Position numbers and translations under genes: made by a program
The notes under the pieces: model-generated
The model's input: the letters and a program-made list of their open reading frames with translations, nothing else
Told to the model about the DNA's origin: nothing
Database searches by the model: none
Origin: Anadara kagoshimensis
Lineage: Eukaryota; Mollusca; Bivalvia; Arcoida; Arcidae
Assembly: GCA_021292105.1 (NCBI GenBank)
Contig: CM037861.1
Location: 55,783,245 to 55,847,244, forward strand
Direction: 5' to 3'
Length of the DNA stretch: 64,000 bases
Shown here: positions 10,690 to 20,891 of the stretch, in pieces
How the letters are laid out: every line of letters begins with the position of its first letter
Numbering within the stretch: position 1 is the first letter of the stretch

Positions 10690-10945
10690 ATGGCTGATTG
10701 GTACCATTTCGCTTCAAAACTTTCAAAACCTCCTAAACGCGAAAAAACGCCAAAGCGAAATTCAGTCACGAAAATTCGCCAAACATGATGAATGAAAATT
10801 TCGCTTTGGTGTCTAGAGTTTCGCTTTGAAGCTTTTTTCGCCCACTAAAGCGAAAAGCGCCAAATGCTACGCTAATAAGTTTTGGTGCTTTTTCGCGTTT
10901 TTGTAGACGAAAAAGCGAAAAGGCACCGTGAAATCAGCCACCACG
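10690..10945. repeat. GCGAAA-rich MITE in GT54 intron
   Basis: The ends TGGCTGATTGGTACCATTTC and the complement of GGCACCGTGAAATCAGCCA match. Inside, GCGAAA and TTTCGC hexamers alternate on both strands (about a dozen), giving several nested hairpins. No clear target duplication was found. Confidence 0.6.
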
Positions 10946-11013
10946 TGCTACTTTTGAATTGTATTATTTCTTAATTTGAAAGTAACAACTTAATATATAT
11001 ATCTATATAACAG

Positions 11014-11191
11014 ACAGAAAAGCCATATGAGGAAAGACCGCTTACCAAAATTCAGGAAACTCCAGGAGATGTACTGCATTTGAAATCAGAAGGTTTCCCA
11101 CCAATTTTTAAGGTCGGTTCCTTTCCATTCATGACCACTGGCTCTGAGGGACAAAGGTATACAGTGTATGGACGTCCAAGAAAAGGCAAAG
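11014..11191 (+). CDS. GT54 glycosyltransferase (MGAT4-like), penultimate exon
   Basis: The acceptor TATATAACAG precedes 11014, and the donor AAAG|GTGCGA follows 11191. The 178-base exon is open in one frame (59 codons plus one base) and reads TEKPYEERPLTKIQETPGDV at the start and RYTVYGRPRKGKG at the end. The extra G joins GT at 12771 to make Gly and leads into FLTIGIPT, which corresponds to the start of the GT54 catalytic domain (V..GIPTV in vertebrate MGAT4). The exon therefore supplies the end of the lumenal stem. The acceptor one step downstream (CAGACAG) is less likely. Confidence 0.75.
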
Positions 11192-11622
11192 GTGCGAGAT
11201 GTTTATAAGACAATCATTAATTTTAAGAGTTATTTCTAATACATGTGACATGTCATGATGTGCATTCTGACATTATTATCTGTATATATCGGTTCTAACA
11301 TACACTTTATTCGATTTCCAAGTCGGTTAGAAAACTCACTTTGCTTGTCGAAAGCCAGTGATATTTTTGGACACTCCGGTTTTCTCAAACTTCTAAGAAC
11401 TGACCATCTCGATATAAGTGAAAAAAATCATAACATCACTCTTGATTCCGTTCTCTTTTCTTGCCTTATTATAAGGTCTAGGTTAGAGGGGGTGTAATTA
11501 CTACGTCTGATCACTTTAATGAACGTTTCACGTGGTATTAAGATTGATAAGAGGGCCCGAAAATGTTTGATAGACATAGAACCATAGAATATAATGTAAA
11601 ACAAATAGTCTATTAGATATAT

Positions 11623-11977
11623 CTCTGGTTTGATTGGACCACTGCGGTAGCTCAGTTGGTAGAGTGCTCGCTCCGTAAGTGGGAGGTCGTGGGTTCGATC
11701 CCAGGCCGGGTCTGACCCAAGACTTAAAAGTGGGTAGTGACTGTTCTTTCGCCAAGCACTAGGCATTACGAAATGAAAGTCACGGTTCTTTCAAATGGGA
11801 ACTTAAAATAAACAAGGTCTCGTGTCACGGTGGGCTTGGCACGCTAAAGAAACCTGCTGTATAATGCCATCAGCGCAAAATTTCTGCACCTTCGCCTATA
11901 GCTGGCTACGTCTCGATTTAAGTGAAATATTCTTGACCGGGACGTTAAACACCATTACTCACTCTGGTTTGATTGGA
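11623..11977 (+). mobile_element. SINE family A, full length with perfect 16-bp target duplication
   Basis: The element occupies 11639-11961. It has box A (TAGCTCAGTTGGTAGAGTG), box B (GGGTTCGATCC) and the complete body and tail (TTGACCGGGACGTTAAACAC). It is flanked on both sides by CTCTGGTTTGATTGGA (11623-11638 and 11962-11977). This fixes the SINE boundaries at 323 bp, shows LINE-type target-primed insertion and implies a young copy. It lies in the last intron of the GT54 gene, in sense orientation. Confidence 0.93.
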
Positions 11978-12116
11978 GATTTCCATCTTTCCGGTCACTT
12001 GGTATCTTTAATACACTTAGATGTAATCTAAAGTGAGCAACTAGACCTTCCTAGGCGTACAAGTTGATTATACTACACACATTCCTCATGTGCATACTAA
12101 TAAGACGGAGTCTGAT

Positions 12117-12460
12117 GGATTGAATGGGGTTTTTACATCCAAGTCAATAATATTTCACTTATATCGAGACGTCGCCAGCTATAGTTGAAGCGGCCGAAAT
12201 TTGGACATTTACAGTGCGCTCAGGGCAATGTACAAGAAGGGTTTTTAACATGCTACTGCTGCCGTGAAAAGGGGCATCTGTGTTTGAGGTCTCGAGCTCT
12301 TCCGAAAAGACCCATAACTTTAATTTCTTTATGCCGAGTGCATGGCGAAAGAACAGTCACGATCTTTTTCAAGTTTTAGTCAGACTCGGCTGGGGTTTGA
12401 ACCCACGACATCACACATACGAAGCAAACACTCTCCCAACTGAGCTACCGTATTGGTAAC
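12117..12460 (-). repeat. SINE family A, near full length
   Basis: Minus-strand copy with box B complement GGGTTTGAACCC near 12395, body GCATGGCGAAAGAACAGTCA near 12340 and tail TCAATAATATTTCACTTATA near 12147. It lies in the same intron as the plus-strand copy at 11.6 kb, so the pair could form an inverted duplex in the pre-mRNA. Confidence 0.78.
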
Positions 12461-12520
12461 CACGACTCTGAAAAAATTGTATCTAAACACCAAACACATA
12501 CTGAATCCCAGGAAGATGTA

Positions 12521-12741
12521 TCCAAACAACAGTAGCCTGTCCGCTTGACCTATCATTAGATATATTTATATCCAGTGATCCACACAATACATCGGTGGTG
12601 TCCAGACTTACAGTTAATACATAAACAATGCACGTGTCCTATGATGCTGACAAAATTAACACCTGTGTTTTCCATTCACATAAATGCACCGGTCCATAAT
12701 AAATGTATAAATCATGGTCAAACGGCCAGGCCAATGGTTTT
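12521..12741. repeat. MITE family T1
   Basis: The left end AGCCTGTCCGCTTGACCTAT and the right end GGTCAAACGGCCAGGCCAAT are inverted copies of the T1 termini. It ends about 30 bases before the last GT54 exon and so sits close to the branch-point region. Confidence 0.6.
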
Positions 12742-12770
12742 CCTCTAATATACGTTTCATTGTTTTATAG

Positions 12771-13900
12771 GTTTCCTTACCATTGGAATACCAACAATAC
12801 GCCGACCGAATGCTGAAACAAGGTATGTTTTCAACGCGATAGACTCTATCATAAATAACACCGGTATGTCTGAGTTAAAAACGCTGACGGTGGTCATATC
12901 AGTGTGTGATTTTAACCGAACTTGGAATACAGTTACTGCCAACATGTTATATTCAAAATTTAGGAAATACTCAGAATCTGGTTTGATACAAATTGTCCAT
13001 CCTTCACGTAATTTGTATCCGAATGATTTGACAAGATCCAAAGACAAGAACAACAAGCTCATTTGGAGATCAAAACAAAACATAGACTTTGCGTTTTTGA
13101 TGTTGTATAGCCGCCCATTTTCCGAGTATTATATGCAACTGGAAGACGACATCATAACTGCAAAACACTATTTGAAAAATATTAAATTTGTGATTGAAGA
13201 CCGTAAAAGGAAAAGGCAGTCGTGGCAAATTTTGGATTTTTCCAAACAAAGTTTTATTGGTAAATTGTTCCGTTCCAACATGGCGGACAAGATCGCATAC
13301 TTTTTACTGTCCTTTTACGACGAGCTTCCGGGATCTTCATTATACAAGCACGTTGTAAATTTGTTCGAGGAAAGAGAACACGTCTATCACACGTCTAATT
13401 TATTTCACCATCAGGGTGCATTGCCGTTTCACGAAAACACAGGACAATCACGTGACAAGGCAGATTCGAAGGGAGTTAACCCACCAGCTGTTATTAGAAC
13501 AAACATGAAACCCCATAAACAATTTCTTCCGGAGAATGCATACTTCAATAAAACCCTGTTTTGGGCCGTAGACGTAAAACAGGGACAGTCCTATCAAATA
13601 TCGTTTGTCAAACCGCAAAATATATCAAGGATTGTTATTACAACTGGTGACAAAAAGACAAAGGGAGATAAACTGGAGTTTGGAGGCTTATCATTAAGTT
13701 ATAACAAAGATTGCAAAAATCCTGTAAACATCAGTGAATTCTTAGACGGGCAAATTGACACGGCAACAACTAGATCCCATCTTCCTTGTAATATACACTG
13801 CTTGTCCATCAATATTTATAAAGATCAACATCAGTGGTTAAAACTGGACTCGATATCAATCGTACCGTCTCCAAATAATAAATGCTTAAAAAAACTCTGA
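12771..13900 (+). CDS. GT54 glycosyltransferase (MGAT4-like), terminal exon
   Basis: This exon encodes most of the catalytic domain of an alpha-1,3-mannosyl-glycoprotein 4-beta-N-acetylglucosaminyltransferase. The family adds beta-1,4 GlcNAc branches to N-glycans in the Golgi lumen. The acceptor TGTTTTATAG precedes 12771, and the frame enters after one base and runs 376 codons to TGA. FLTIGIPT starts the domain. EYYMQLEDDI (EDD at 13142-13150) is the acidic metal and sugar-nucleotide motif. WQILDFSKQSFIGKLFRS, FHHQG and NPPAVIRTNMK follow in the family order. The C-terminal third (from FWAVDV onward) corresponds to the beta-rich lectin-like module of MGAT4 proteins. With the 11014 exon and the candidate signal anchor the visible part totals about 470 residues; vertebrate MGAT4 proteins have about 480-550. 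Which paralogue (A, B, C or D) is unclear. Confidence 0.92.
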
Positions 13901-13910
13901 CAGATTTAAG

Positions 13911-14158
13911 CTACAGGTCCAAGTTTCACAATCATTCCTTAACTAAGATTTTCCTTGACTTAAATCTGGTAAATTTTAGACGTTATAAATTTGTTAGTTT
14001 TCAAATCATTTATGACATTAAGGTGCCATTTTCATGATCACTCTAAGCTGATAACTATATTTTTATTTCTTTGTAGTACCATTTAAAATTGTCAAGATTT
14101 TCCAGATTTAAGCGAAGAAAAATCTTAGTTAAGGAATGATTGTGTGAGACTCGGGCCT
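13911..14158. repeat. Foldback MITE family F1 in the GT54 3' untranslated region
   Basis: CACAATCATTCCTTAACTAA followed by GATTTTCCTTGACTTAAATC is inverted as GATTTAAGCGAAGAAAAATC followed by TTAGTTAAGGAATGATTGTG. The arms are about 50 bp with about 130 bp between them. It begins about 10 bases after the stop codon. A second copy lies at 43240-43501. Confidence 0.8.
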
Positions 14159-14360
14159 GGTGTATTATAACTGTTTCTAAGACTTGTAGGCTAGCAGCCA
14201 TAGTCTTGCATCATCACTCGATTCATGATCTAATAATTTTTTATCACCTAGAAATGGCGTAATACTGTACGCGCTACTCGCAAGCCACAAATCACAAGTG
14301 GGTAGGGTTCAGCGACCCCAAGTCATTGTTGTTTCTGGGCGCTATGGTAACAGTTTTAAC

Positions 14361-14366
14361 AATAAA
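14361..14366 (+). promoter_or_regulatory. Candidate polyadenylation signal AATAAA for GT54
   Basis: First clear AATAAA downstream of the stop codon, about 460 bases away and past the MITE. A weaker variant nearer the stop cannot be excluded. Confidence 0.3.
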
Positions 14367-14451
14367 GATATGACGGGCGCGACAACCCTTGTCCCTGGGA
14401 TTTGTGTTAATCCGTTTATATTTTTATATATGTATTATATTGTTAATTTCA

Positions 14452-14459
14452 ATGAGAGA

Positions 14460-14502
<43 letters not shown>

Positions 14503-14655
14503 GTCGACATATGTTCACGCTTTGGAGTTGTATTTTTATTATCATGACCAGTTCTTTATGTGGCTTGTGTAACCGTGAAATGTCAATTAGTGTATAGAAA
14601 ACTAAATGGATTAACAATCGATGAGACATTTCTGATTGATATCATTTCATTTATG

Positions 14656-14708
<53 letters not shown>
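14452..14708. repeat. (GA)n and (CA)n microsatellites
   Basis: (GA)n is at about 14452-14500 and (CA)n at about 14657-14708. The ORFs crossing them are artefacts. Confidence 0.95.
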
Positions 14709-14713
<5 letters not shown>

Positions 14714-14951
14714 CCGTACGCTTGACCTTTAATTTTAATATTTACTATGGACGAGTACATTGATATATAACGGTCGTAAGTACATAATGGGAACCACTAA
14801 ATTACTATTTTAAGAGTAAAAACTTGTATTGTGTATAGATTTACTGTTAATCCTATCAACATGTACATGTATATATTGATTTGATCCTTCTAAATAAATA
14901 TTTCTAATACCGTAAAAGGTCAAGCGGACAGATCAATGCTGTTTGTGTATA
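14709..14951. repeat. MITE family T1 with one end replaced by (CA)n
   Basis: ACCCGTACGCTTGACCTTTA on the left and AAAGGTCAAGCGGACAGATC on the right are the T1 ends. The outermost left bases are lost in the CA run. The hAT relic begins directly at the right end. Confidence 0.6.
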
Positions 14952-16245
14952 CATGGCCGTAACTAGGGCTTGGTTGTATGTGAGGCAGAAATTTGATGCG
15001 CCGTAGGCGCGTTTCTCTAGGGGGTTCGGGGGTATGCCCCCCCCCCCCGAAATTTTTAAAACTTTAAGCCAAATTCCTGCATTTTCCTGGCATTTCAAAG
15101 GCTGAAAGATGTTTACTCAATTCATGTATTTTGATATCAAAATGGGGTTGTAACTGAAAATAAAATATTTGATAGTCCCAAAGTCATAGAAGCCGGTATA
15201 AAAAAGAAGAGAATGATCTGAAAAAAATAGATCAAGTTGATATAGCTTCAAGTGTAATGCCAAAGTTTGAGCTAGCATCTCAGGATGTATTGGATATGTT
15301 CATCTAGTCAGTTGTGGTGAAATTCTTCAATGAGGCACCGAAGTGCCGCCTACCAAAAGTGACTTAACGTCCTCTATAAAAATAAATTCTGTGAATGGTG
15401 TAGTTAAACATCATGTGTTGCATTTAAATCTTCCCTTATGACTTTTTTTACATACATAAAGAAAAAAGGTTTTTTTCAAAGTTTTAGAATATGTAGATAA
15501 AAAAGACCAAGCTGAGTTACTTGTTGGTGACAGATATAATTATGCATACTAATATTATTACTACAATAAATGAAAATGTCGACGACTGAAGATTTTCATC
15601 TAATAACTACATGACACTAAATCGGACATACTGATCGAGTCGACTAATCTATTCATCAATGTCAAAAGCAAGTGGGATTTTTCTAATTCCAGTACTGTCC
15701 CACTTCTTAAGGACTTTTTCAGGACAAACGTTTCCAATAACATCATCACGATGAATATGTAACAGTGACAGGCTACAGAACCGAGTTCCAGTCATTGTTG
15801 ATCTATTCCACACTTTCAGTCGTCTCATGGCAGAGAATGATCTCTCGCATGAGCATGAACCTGCAGGGATAGTGAGTAAAAGTTTGACTATAATGTGAAA
15901 ATGGCATGGTATCTAGCAGAGATTTTGCATCTAAATTGCCGTTTCTGCATCTAGTTAACCACCTATCAATCTCTTGAGGAAAGTTGTCGGAATATGGCAA
16001 ATCCGCACCATAGATGTCTCTTATACTATCAACTATTTCTGGGGGTAATCTTGTCAATGTTACATGGGATCAAATACGACCCATAAAACAACGGTTTTAT
16101 TTCCTCTAGGAAACGAGAATTTATATGGGCAAGTTTTTTTATTGTTATTTTCTGTTCCCATAAAATCTTAAATCGGTTAAAAAAAATCGGCAGAATTCTA
16201 GGTGAGGCAACTGCCTCACATGCCTCAATGGTAGTTACGGCCATG
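14952..16245 (-). mobile_element. hAT-type DNA transposon relic
   Basis: Terminal inverted repeats CATGGCCGTAACTA (14952) and TAGTTACGGCCATG (ending 16245) flank 1.29 kb that holds the 3' end of a transposase on the minus strand. The left flank TGTGTATA and right flank GTATAAAA resemble each other only weakly, so the target duplication has decayed or the ends are slightly misplaced. A run of C occurs near 15041-15049. Most of the transposase gene is missing. Confidence 0.8.
15649..16210 (-). pseudogene. hAT transposase C-terminal dimerisation region, frameshifted
   Basis: The last part reads LLLTIPAGSCSCERSFSAMR and then RLKVWNRSTMTGTRF, the classic hAT-family C-terminal dimerisation motif, and stops at 15649. 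Upstream, RLPPEIVDSIRDIYGADLP, about 50 further residues and HINSRFLEEIKPLFYG lie in other frames. At least two frameshifts (near 15885 and 16055) break the gene, and the N-terminal DNA-binding and catalytic parts are absent. Confidence 0.85.
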
Positions 16246-16479
16246 GTATAAAACACAAGGGAAATGATATGAAATGTCAATCGAATAGTTTACTTAATTT
16301 TATCATTTTGAGTGGTAAAACATAGTATTTAGATAAAAACATCAAATTGATAAAGTTATGTAGAAATGTCATTCGTTAGCAGTATTAACGAATTAGCGAA
16401 TGGGTCGTTTTCATATTCAGTGAAAAGTATATGTGCATGTATGTTAGTTTTCTTGTTGAAGGTTAGCGATTTTCTTCGG

Positions 16480-16510
<31 letters not shown>

Positions 16511-16795
16511 ATTGCAGAAGTAAGTATATATAACTTGGAGTACATTCAGTGCATTGTCAGATAAATTGTAGGCATCCAGAACAATAAAAGCACCAGGAAC
16601 AAAGATTATTTGTTTAATTGATGATTAGTTGTTATATAATGCATGTACATGTATTACTTCATAAAAGTTAAAAAGTAGCACATGACAGTTCTGTGAAAAT
16701 TTAAGTGTGAATGACATGGAATTAGTCAGAATTGTAAATTTAGTCGTAAATGGAAGTAATTACATCTACTTTAAAACCATTGACTGAAAGCACAC
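16246..16795. other. Non-coding stretch with a poly(C) run
   Basis: A run of about 26 C lies at 16485-16510. Nothing else was recognised. Length errors are likely at the homopolymer. Confidence 0.5.
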
Positions 16796-17065
16796 TAGTT
16801 GACTAGTGCTTGCTCCGTATGTTAGATGTCGGCGTTCGAATCCTAGCAGGATCTGATCGAGACTTAAAATATGCCAAGAACTCGCCGTTAGAAATGAAAG
16901 TCGCGGTGTCATCCTAAAGAAACCTTAAAAAGAAAACACTGAGTCTCTGTAGGCTTGACACACTAAAGTACCCTCCCTGCACTATTGTCCTAAGCGGAAA
17001 TTTCAACGACTCACCTGTAGCTGGTGATGTGTCAATATAAGTCTGAGACGTTAAATTTCATTCAA
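16796..17065 (+). repeat. SINE family A, diverged
   Basis: The head is degraded (TAGTGCTTGCTCCGTATGTT), but box B CGTTCGAATCC, CTCGCCGTTAGAAATGAAAG, the ACACTAAAGTACCCTCCCTG motif and the tail (GTCAATATAAGTCTGAGACG) are present. Confidence 0.65.
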
Positions 17066-17529
17066 TAATCGATCATTGACTGTTTACCGTACATAGATGT
17101 GATTCATTTGTTCACGCCACCTGGTTTGAAATCGCAATTGACAAATTGTACTTGGCAACAACCCAAACAAACAACACGACACAATACAAGTTAATAACAG
17201 TAACAACCGGGCAAGAAAAGAAAAAGACAAACACATATTGGATAACTGATTATAAAACTCCTGGCTTTGGACCAGTATTCGGGTCTATGTCCAGCCGTTG
17301 CATTTTAATGCCTTCGACAATGTTTTGAACAAGCAAGTTAGACACATGTTGATCGCAACAGGATCAAAACATCTTCGAAATGTTTGTAGAAACTTCCAGG
17401 GACTAGAGGGAGTTAAATGTTGTTCTTTGGCAAAGTAACTTAATTCACATGCACATCTTCAGTAGGCTTTATATTATTTTCAAATTCACGCCATATCATA
17501 CACGTATAAAACTAACGACAAAACACCTA
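17066..17529. other. Unassigned intergenic sequence
   Basis: No exon or repeat was recognised. The 60-codon ORF at 17146 is threonine/asparagine-rich and has no family resemblance. Confidence 0.4.
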
Positions 17530-18791
17530 GGCGAGTGCACAGGGGCCAGTTTCATAATAAAATTTAAAAAATACCGATAAGTATAAAAAAGAGTAAAGGG
17601 GAACAACGAATCAGATCTTTCACTTGTAGGTCCGACAAAACTCTACATTACTTTTTTAATTTGTGTCCGATCATCGTGATCTTGGTGTCATTTTGTTCCC
17701 AGATAAATATTCTTTAAGTTGGCATTCAATTTTTGGACATAATTCAAAATCTAAATAAAATGTTCAAACGGAAAACACAGAAAAACGGTGTAATTTTGTC
17801 CGATGTAGCTAAGCCCGTCCATGTAAAAGTAGCTGAAAATTCGCATTACGCTCATGTTTTTCACTACTAGCATCCGTGTCAACTACAAATGCTGATGTGG
17901 ATCGAAAAACTAAATAAAAAGCAATAAATTTCAAAGGTAACCGTTACTCACTTCTAAATCTACAAACTATTATATCCTATTTTGTTCCAACACGGACCAA
18001 CTTTCCTCTATCATGCCTCCATTTTGAGCTCATACATAAAGCATGTACCGCGCATGTGTTATAGCTGTTATTCGATTGGTTAAAAATATTTCAATATACT
18101 CTGTGTTTATGAAAATTTAAGAAAATGAAATTACATTAACTTTGATCTTTCTTTTTTAAGTATAAATCGTTATAAAGTCATTTTGATAGAAAGTTTGATA
18201 GATTGACAAAATTCTACAAATGCCAACGGAGGGGGTGAAATATTTTTAACCAATCGAATCGCAGCTTAAAATAACTGCATATATAATAACAAGATGGAGG
18301 CATGATAGAGGAAAGTTGGTCCGCGTTGGAACAAAATAGGATATAATAGCTTGTAGATTTAGAAGTGAGTAACGGTTACCTTTGAAATTTATTGCTTTTT
18401 ATTTAGTTTTTCGATCCACATCAGCATTTGTAGTTGACACGGATGCTGGTAGTGAAAAACATGAGCGTAATGCGAATTTTCAGCTACTTTTACATGGACG
18501 GGCTTAGCTACATCGGACAAAATTACACCGTTTTTCTGTGTTTTCCGTTTGAACATTTTATTTAGATTTTGAATTATGTCCAAAAATTGAATGCCAACTT
18601 AAAGAATATTTATCTGGGAACAAAATGACACCAAGATCACGATGATCGGACACAAATTAAAAAAGTAATGTAGAGTTTTGTCGGAGCACCTACAAGTGAA
18701 AGATCTGATTCGTTGTTCCCCTTTACTCTTTTTTATATACTTATCGGTATTTTTTAAATTTTATTATGAAACTGGCCCCTGTGGGCGAGTG
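17530..18791. mobile_element. Foldback hAT-like element, 1.25 kb, with 8-bp target duplication
   Basis: The element occupies 17538-18783 and begins CACAGGGGCC and ends GGCCCCTGTG. It is flanked by perfect GGCGAGTG repeats (17530-17537 and 18784-18791). The two arms (about 17538-18093 and 18236-18783) are near-identical inverted repeats of about 550 bp around a loop of about 140 bp. The 8-bp duplication and CAGGGG-like ends fit the hAT superfamily. It encodes no transposase; the short ORF at 18389-18583 is arm sequence. Confidence 0.9.
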
Positions 18792-19156
18792 TGGACGCAA
18801 TTGATTCCCGTGGTATAAAGGGCTGTCGTATCAACACGATTTGATCCTAAAAAGTAACAAACAATATAATAAAGGTTATAGACTCTACTTTATTCAACCT
18901 TATTCAAACTTTATTCAACGACTGGATCGTTTTATTAAATTCCATTGTCTTTTGTGCCTGTTAAATGGTAGTTTAAAATTATTCCACTCAAAAATTATTT
19001 CGTTCCATGATTTTTTTTGCAAAAAACTCATGTAAAAAGCAACGGTATGCTATATTTTACTAGACAAAGTTTTGTTTTTCTGCTGTTTATATTATTTTTG
19101 CGGTTTATAGCGATAATAAGGTGAGTAGAACCACTTATATCTCATCATACAATTCC
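18792..19156. other. 3' flank of the EGF-domain gene
   Basis: AT-rich sequence, probably containing the 3' untranslated region of the minus-strand gene that stops at 19157. No canonical AATAAA was seen on the minus strand close to the stop. Confidence 0.4.
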
Positions 19157-19305
19157 TCAATAATCTGGTTGGATATCAAAGAAAGCGAGATATGACTCTA
19201 ACGAAAATGTCAAATCATCTTCTTTATCTTTTTTTTCCATATCACGCAGCGGTAAATCTTGTTTCATACATGGCGGTTTATCTCTAAAGGACGATTCGTC
19301 TTCTT
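19157..19305 (-). CDS. EGF-domain cysteine-rich protein, terminal exon
   Basis: The acceptor TTACTTTCTAG precedes 19305. The exon enters with two bases (AA) that join the G from the exon at 20892 to give Glu, then runs 48 residues to TGA. It reads EDESSFRDKPPCMKQDLPLR, a charged linker, then LTFSLESYLAFFDIQPDY. The tail is acidic and has one Cys. Matching splice phase and protein-like composition support it. I do not recognise a family for this tail. Confidence 0.7.
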
Positions 19306-19379
19306 CTAGAAAGTAAAATAAATTAATTGTTAAACAAATAAAGAAATGAAATAAATACAATGATCATAATATGGAAGCT

Positions 19380-19640
19380 CAGTGGCGGATTTAGGGGAGG
19401 GGTTGCGGGGTTGCAACCCCCCCCCCTTTGAAAAATTTGAAGAGAGAGAGAGAGAGTGAGATATTGACTGATTAAAATTATTTCTTGGCCCCCATCGGCC
19501 CTAGACCCATCGTCTCTGGAAGCTCGCGCCTTAGGCGCTCGCATCTAGCATTGATATAATTCTCATCCCCTTTAAAAAAAATCCTGTATAGTTCTCAACC
19601 CCCCCCCCCTTTAAAAAAATCCTGGATAGTTCTCAACAGG
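19380..19640. repeat. hAT-type element fragment with C-runs
   Basis: Starts CAGTGGCGGATTTAGGGGAG, a hAT-like terminus, and contains two copies of CCCCCCCCCTTT..AAA next to TCCTG(T/G)ATAGTTCTCAAC (about 19560-19635). No transposase was seen. It lies in the last intron of the EGF gene. Confidence 0.55.
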
Positions 19641-19674
19641 TGTTGTATAACTGACCATATGACAACATTGCCAT

Positions 19675-19730
19675 GATATGGGAGATGGGGTTTTATAACC
19701 AAATCTGTATTACACCCCATCTCCCATATC
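19675..19730. repeat. Perfect 17-bp inverted repeat
   Basis: GATATGGGAGATGGGGT (19675-19691) is exactly inverted as ACCCCATCTCCCATATC (19714-19730) with a 22-base loop. Another partial copy of the arm (ACACCCCATG) follows immediately. Confidence 0.85.
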
Positions 19731-19854
19731 ACACCCCATGCAATAACCCACATCACTTGACACAACGCTTAATGTATCTATATGTAAAATGGGAATCAAG
19801 GGAAATAACTCCACATACCAGGATCATTTAATTTATCGTTATCGAATAGGTTGT

Positions 19855-19985
19855 ACAGTTCCGCTCGTGACTTTCATTTCTTAATGCTGAAGCAATTGCA
19901 ATTATATTTTCAAGTCTTAGGTCAGAGCGATCAAAACTGCAACCTCCAACTTACGGAACGAGCACCACACTGATGCGTCAGCTGT
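19855..19985 (-). repeat. SINE family A, head fragment
   Basis: The minus-strand reading gives a degraded head (GTGCTCGTTCCGTAAGTTGG), a damaged box B and the first part of the body (AGACTTGAAAATATA). The tail is missing. Confidence 0.55.
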
Positions 19986-20439
19986 GAAAATACACAACAT
20001 TAAGTTTCACAGTTGAAGAAAAAAAAAAAAAAAACGAAAAAGCAATTTACAGTCATTGCATATATTCTGAACCTCAGTAGGGACAATAGAGACAAGATAA
20101 TATATTGCAATGATTTTTTATCATTCAGAATTTTGTAATCTATGAGATAAAAGGATTATATCATGGCTTGTTCAATATCATATCACACCTTATATCAACC
20201 CGACATCCATATCAGCCCTCAGACAAGAGGCCCTCTGGCTGATATGAATGCCTTGGACCGAAGAAAAAGACCATGCGATAATCTCTATGTATCTCCTACG
20301 TATGAGTTAATAAGTCCTATGTTGGAGATTCTAGGTTGATACCAATTCGCTTCCATATGACGAAAACATTCATATTTATAACCTTAAACAGGAAAAATAT
20401 CATGTGCTTACGTGTTCTAAGAGTAGATTTATAGGCAAA

Positions 20440-20860
20440 CAACATTAACCTATCTGCTTGGCCTTTGATTTACATATTTACTGTTAATTTTATTTGCGGT
20501 GTACTGATTTTGGCTTATTTAACGCGGTCGAAAATTTTTAGCATGCGTAAAATAATACAAATGTATGTATTCTCAATCTTATGGACAAATTCATAAATTC
20601 TCAAAATTACACCCCCGAAAATGTCGAAATTAAAAAACCGCTAAAATTTGAACCCACGAAATCAAGTGCATTAACAGTATTATGGACCAGTAGATCTATG
20701 TATAAGTAACACAGGTGATTATTTCGTCTACATCATGGAAACACATATTGTAGATGTAATCCTGATACTGTCCATGTATTGAGTGGTACATCGTATATAT
20801 GCATACGCTTAATGAAAGGTCAAGCGGACAGGTGCGTTTTGTTTGCCTATATAAATAAGA
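20440..20860. repeat. MITE family T1, long copy
   Basis: The left end GGCAAACAACATTAACCTAT and the right end GGTCAAGCGGACAGGTGCG followed by TTTTGTTTGCCTAT are inverted. It is longer than the other T1 copies and probably contains a further insertion. It lies in an intron of the EGF gene. Confidence 0.6.
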
Positions 20861-20891
20861 TTTAGCCCAAAACTTTATTAAAAAACCTTAC

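Noticed and set aside
11639-11711. tRNA gene suggested by strong A and B boxes
   Set aside because: The head continues into a SINE body with a target duplication; no complete cloverleaf with an acceptor-stem match was seen. The same applies to the other SINE heads.
14298-14629. ORFs across the (GA)n tract on both strands
   Set aside because: Arg-Glu and Leu-Ser runs come from the microsatellite and have no flanking protein signal.
18389-18583. 64-residue ORF in the foldback element
   Set aside because: It lies in an inverted-repeat arm; the other arm has stops at the equivalent positions and there is no transposase motif.
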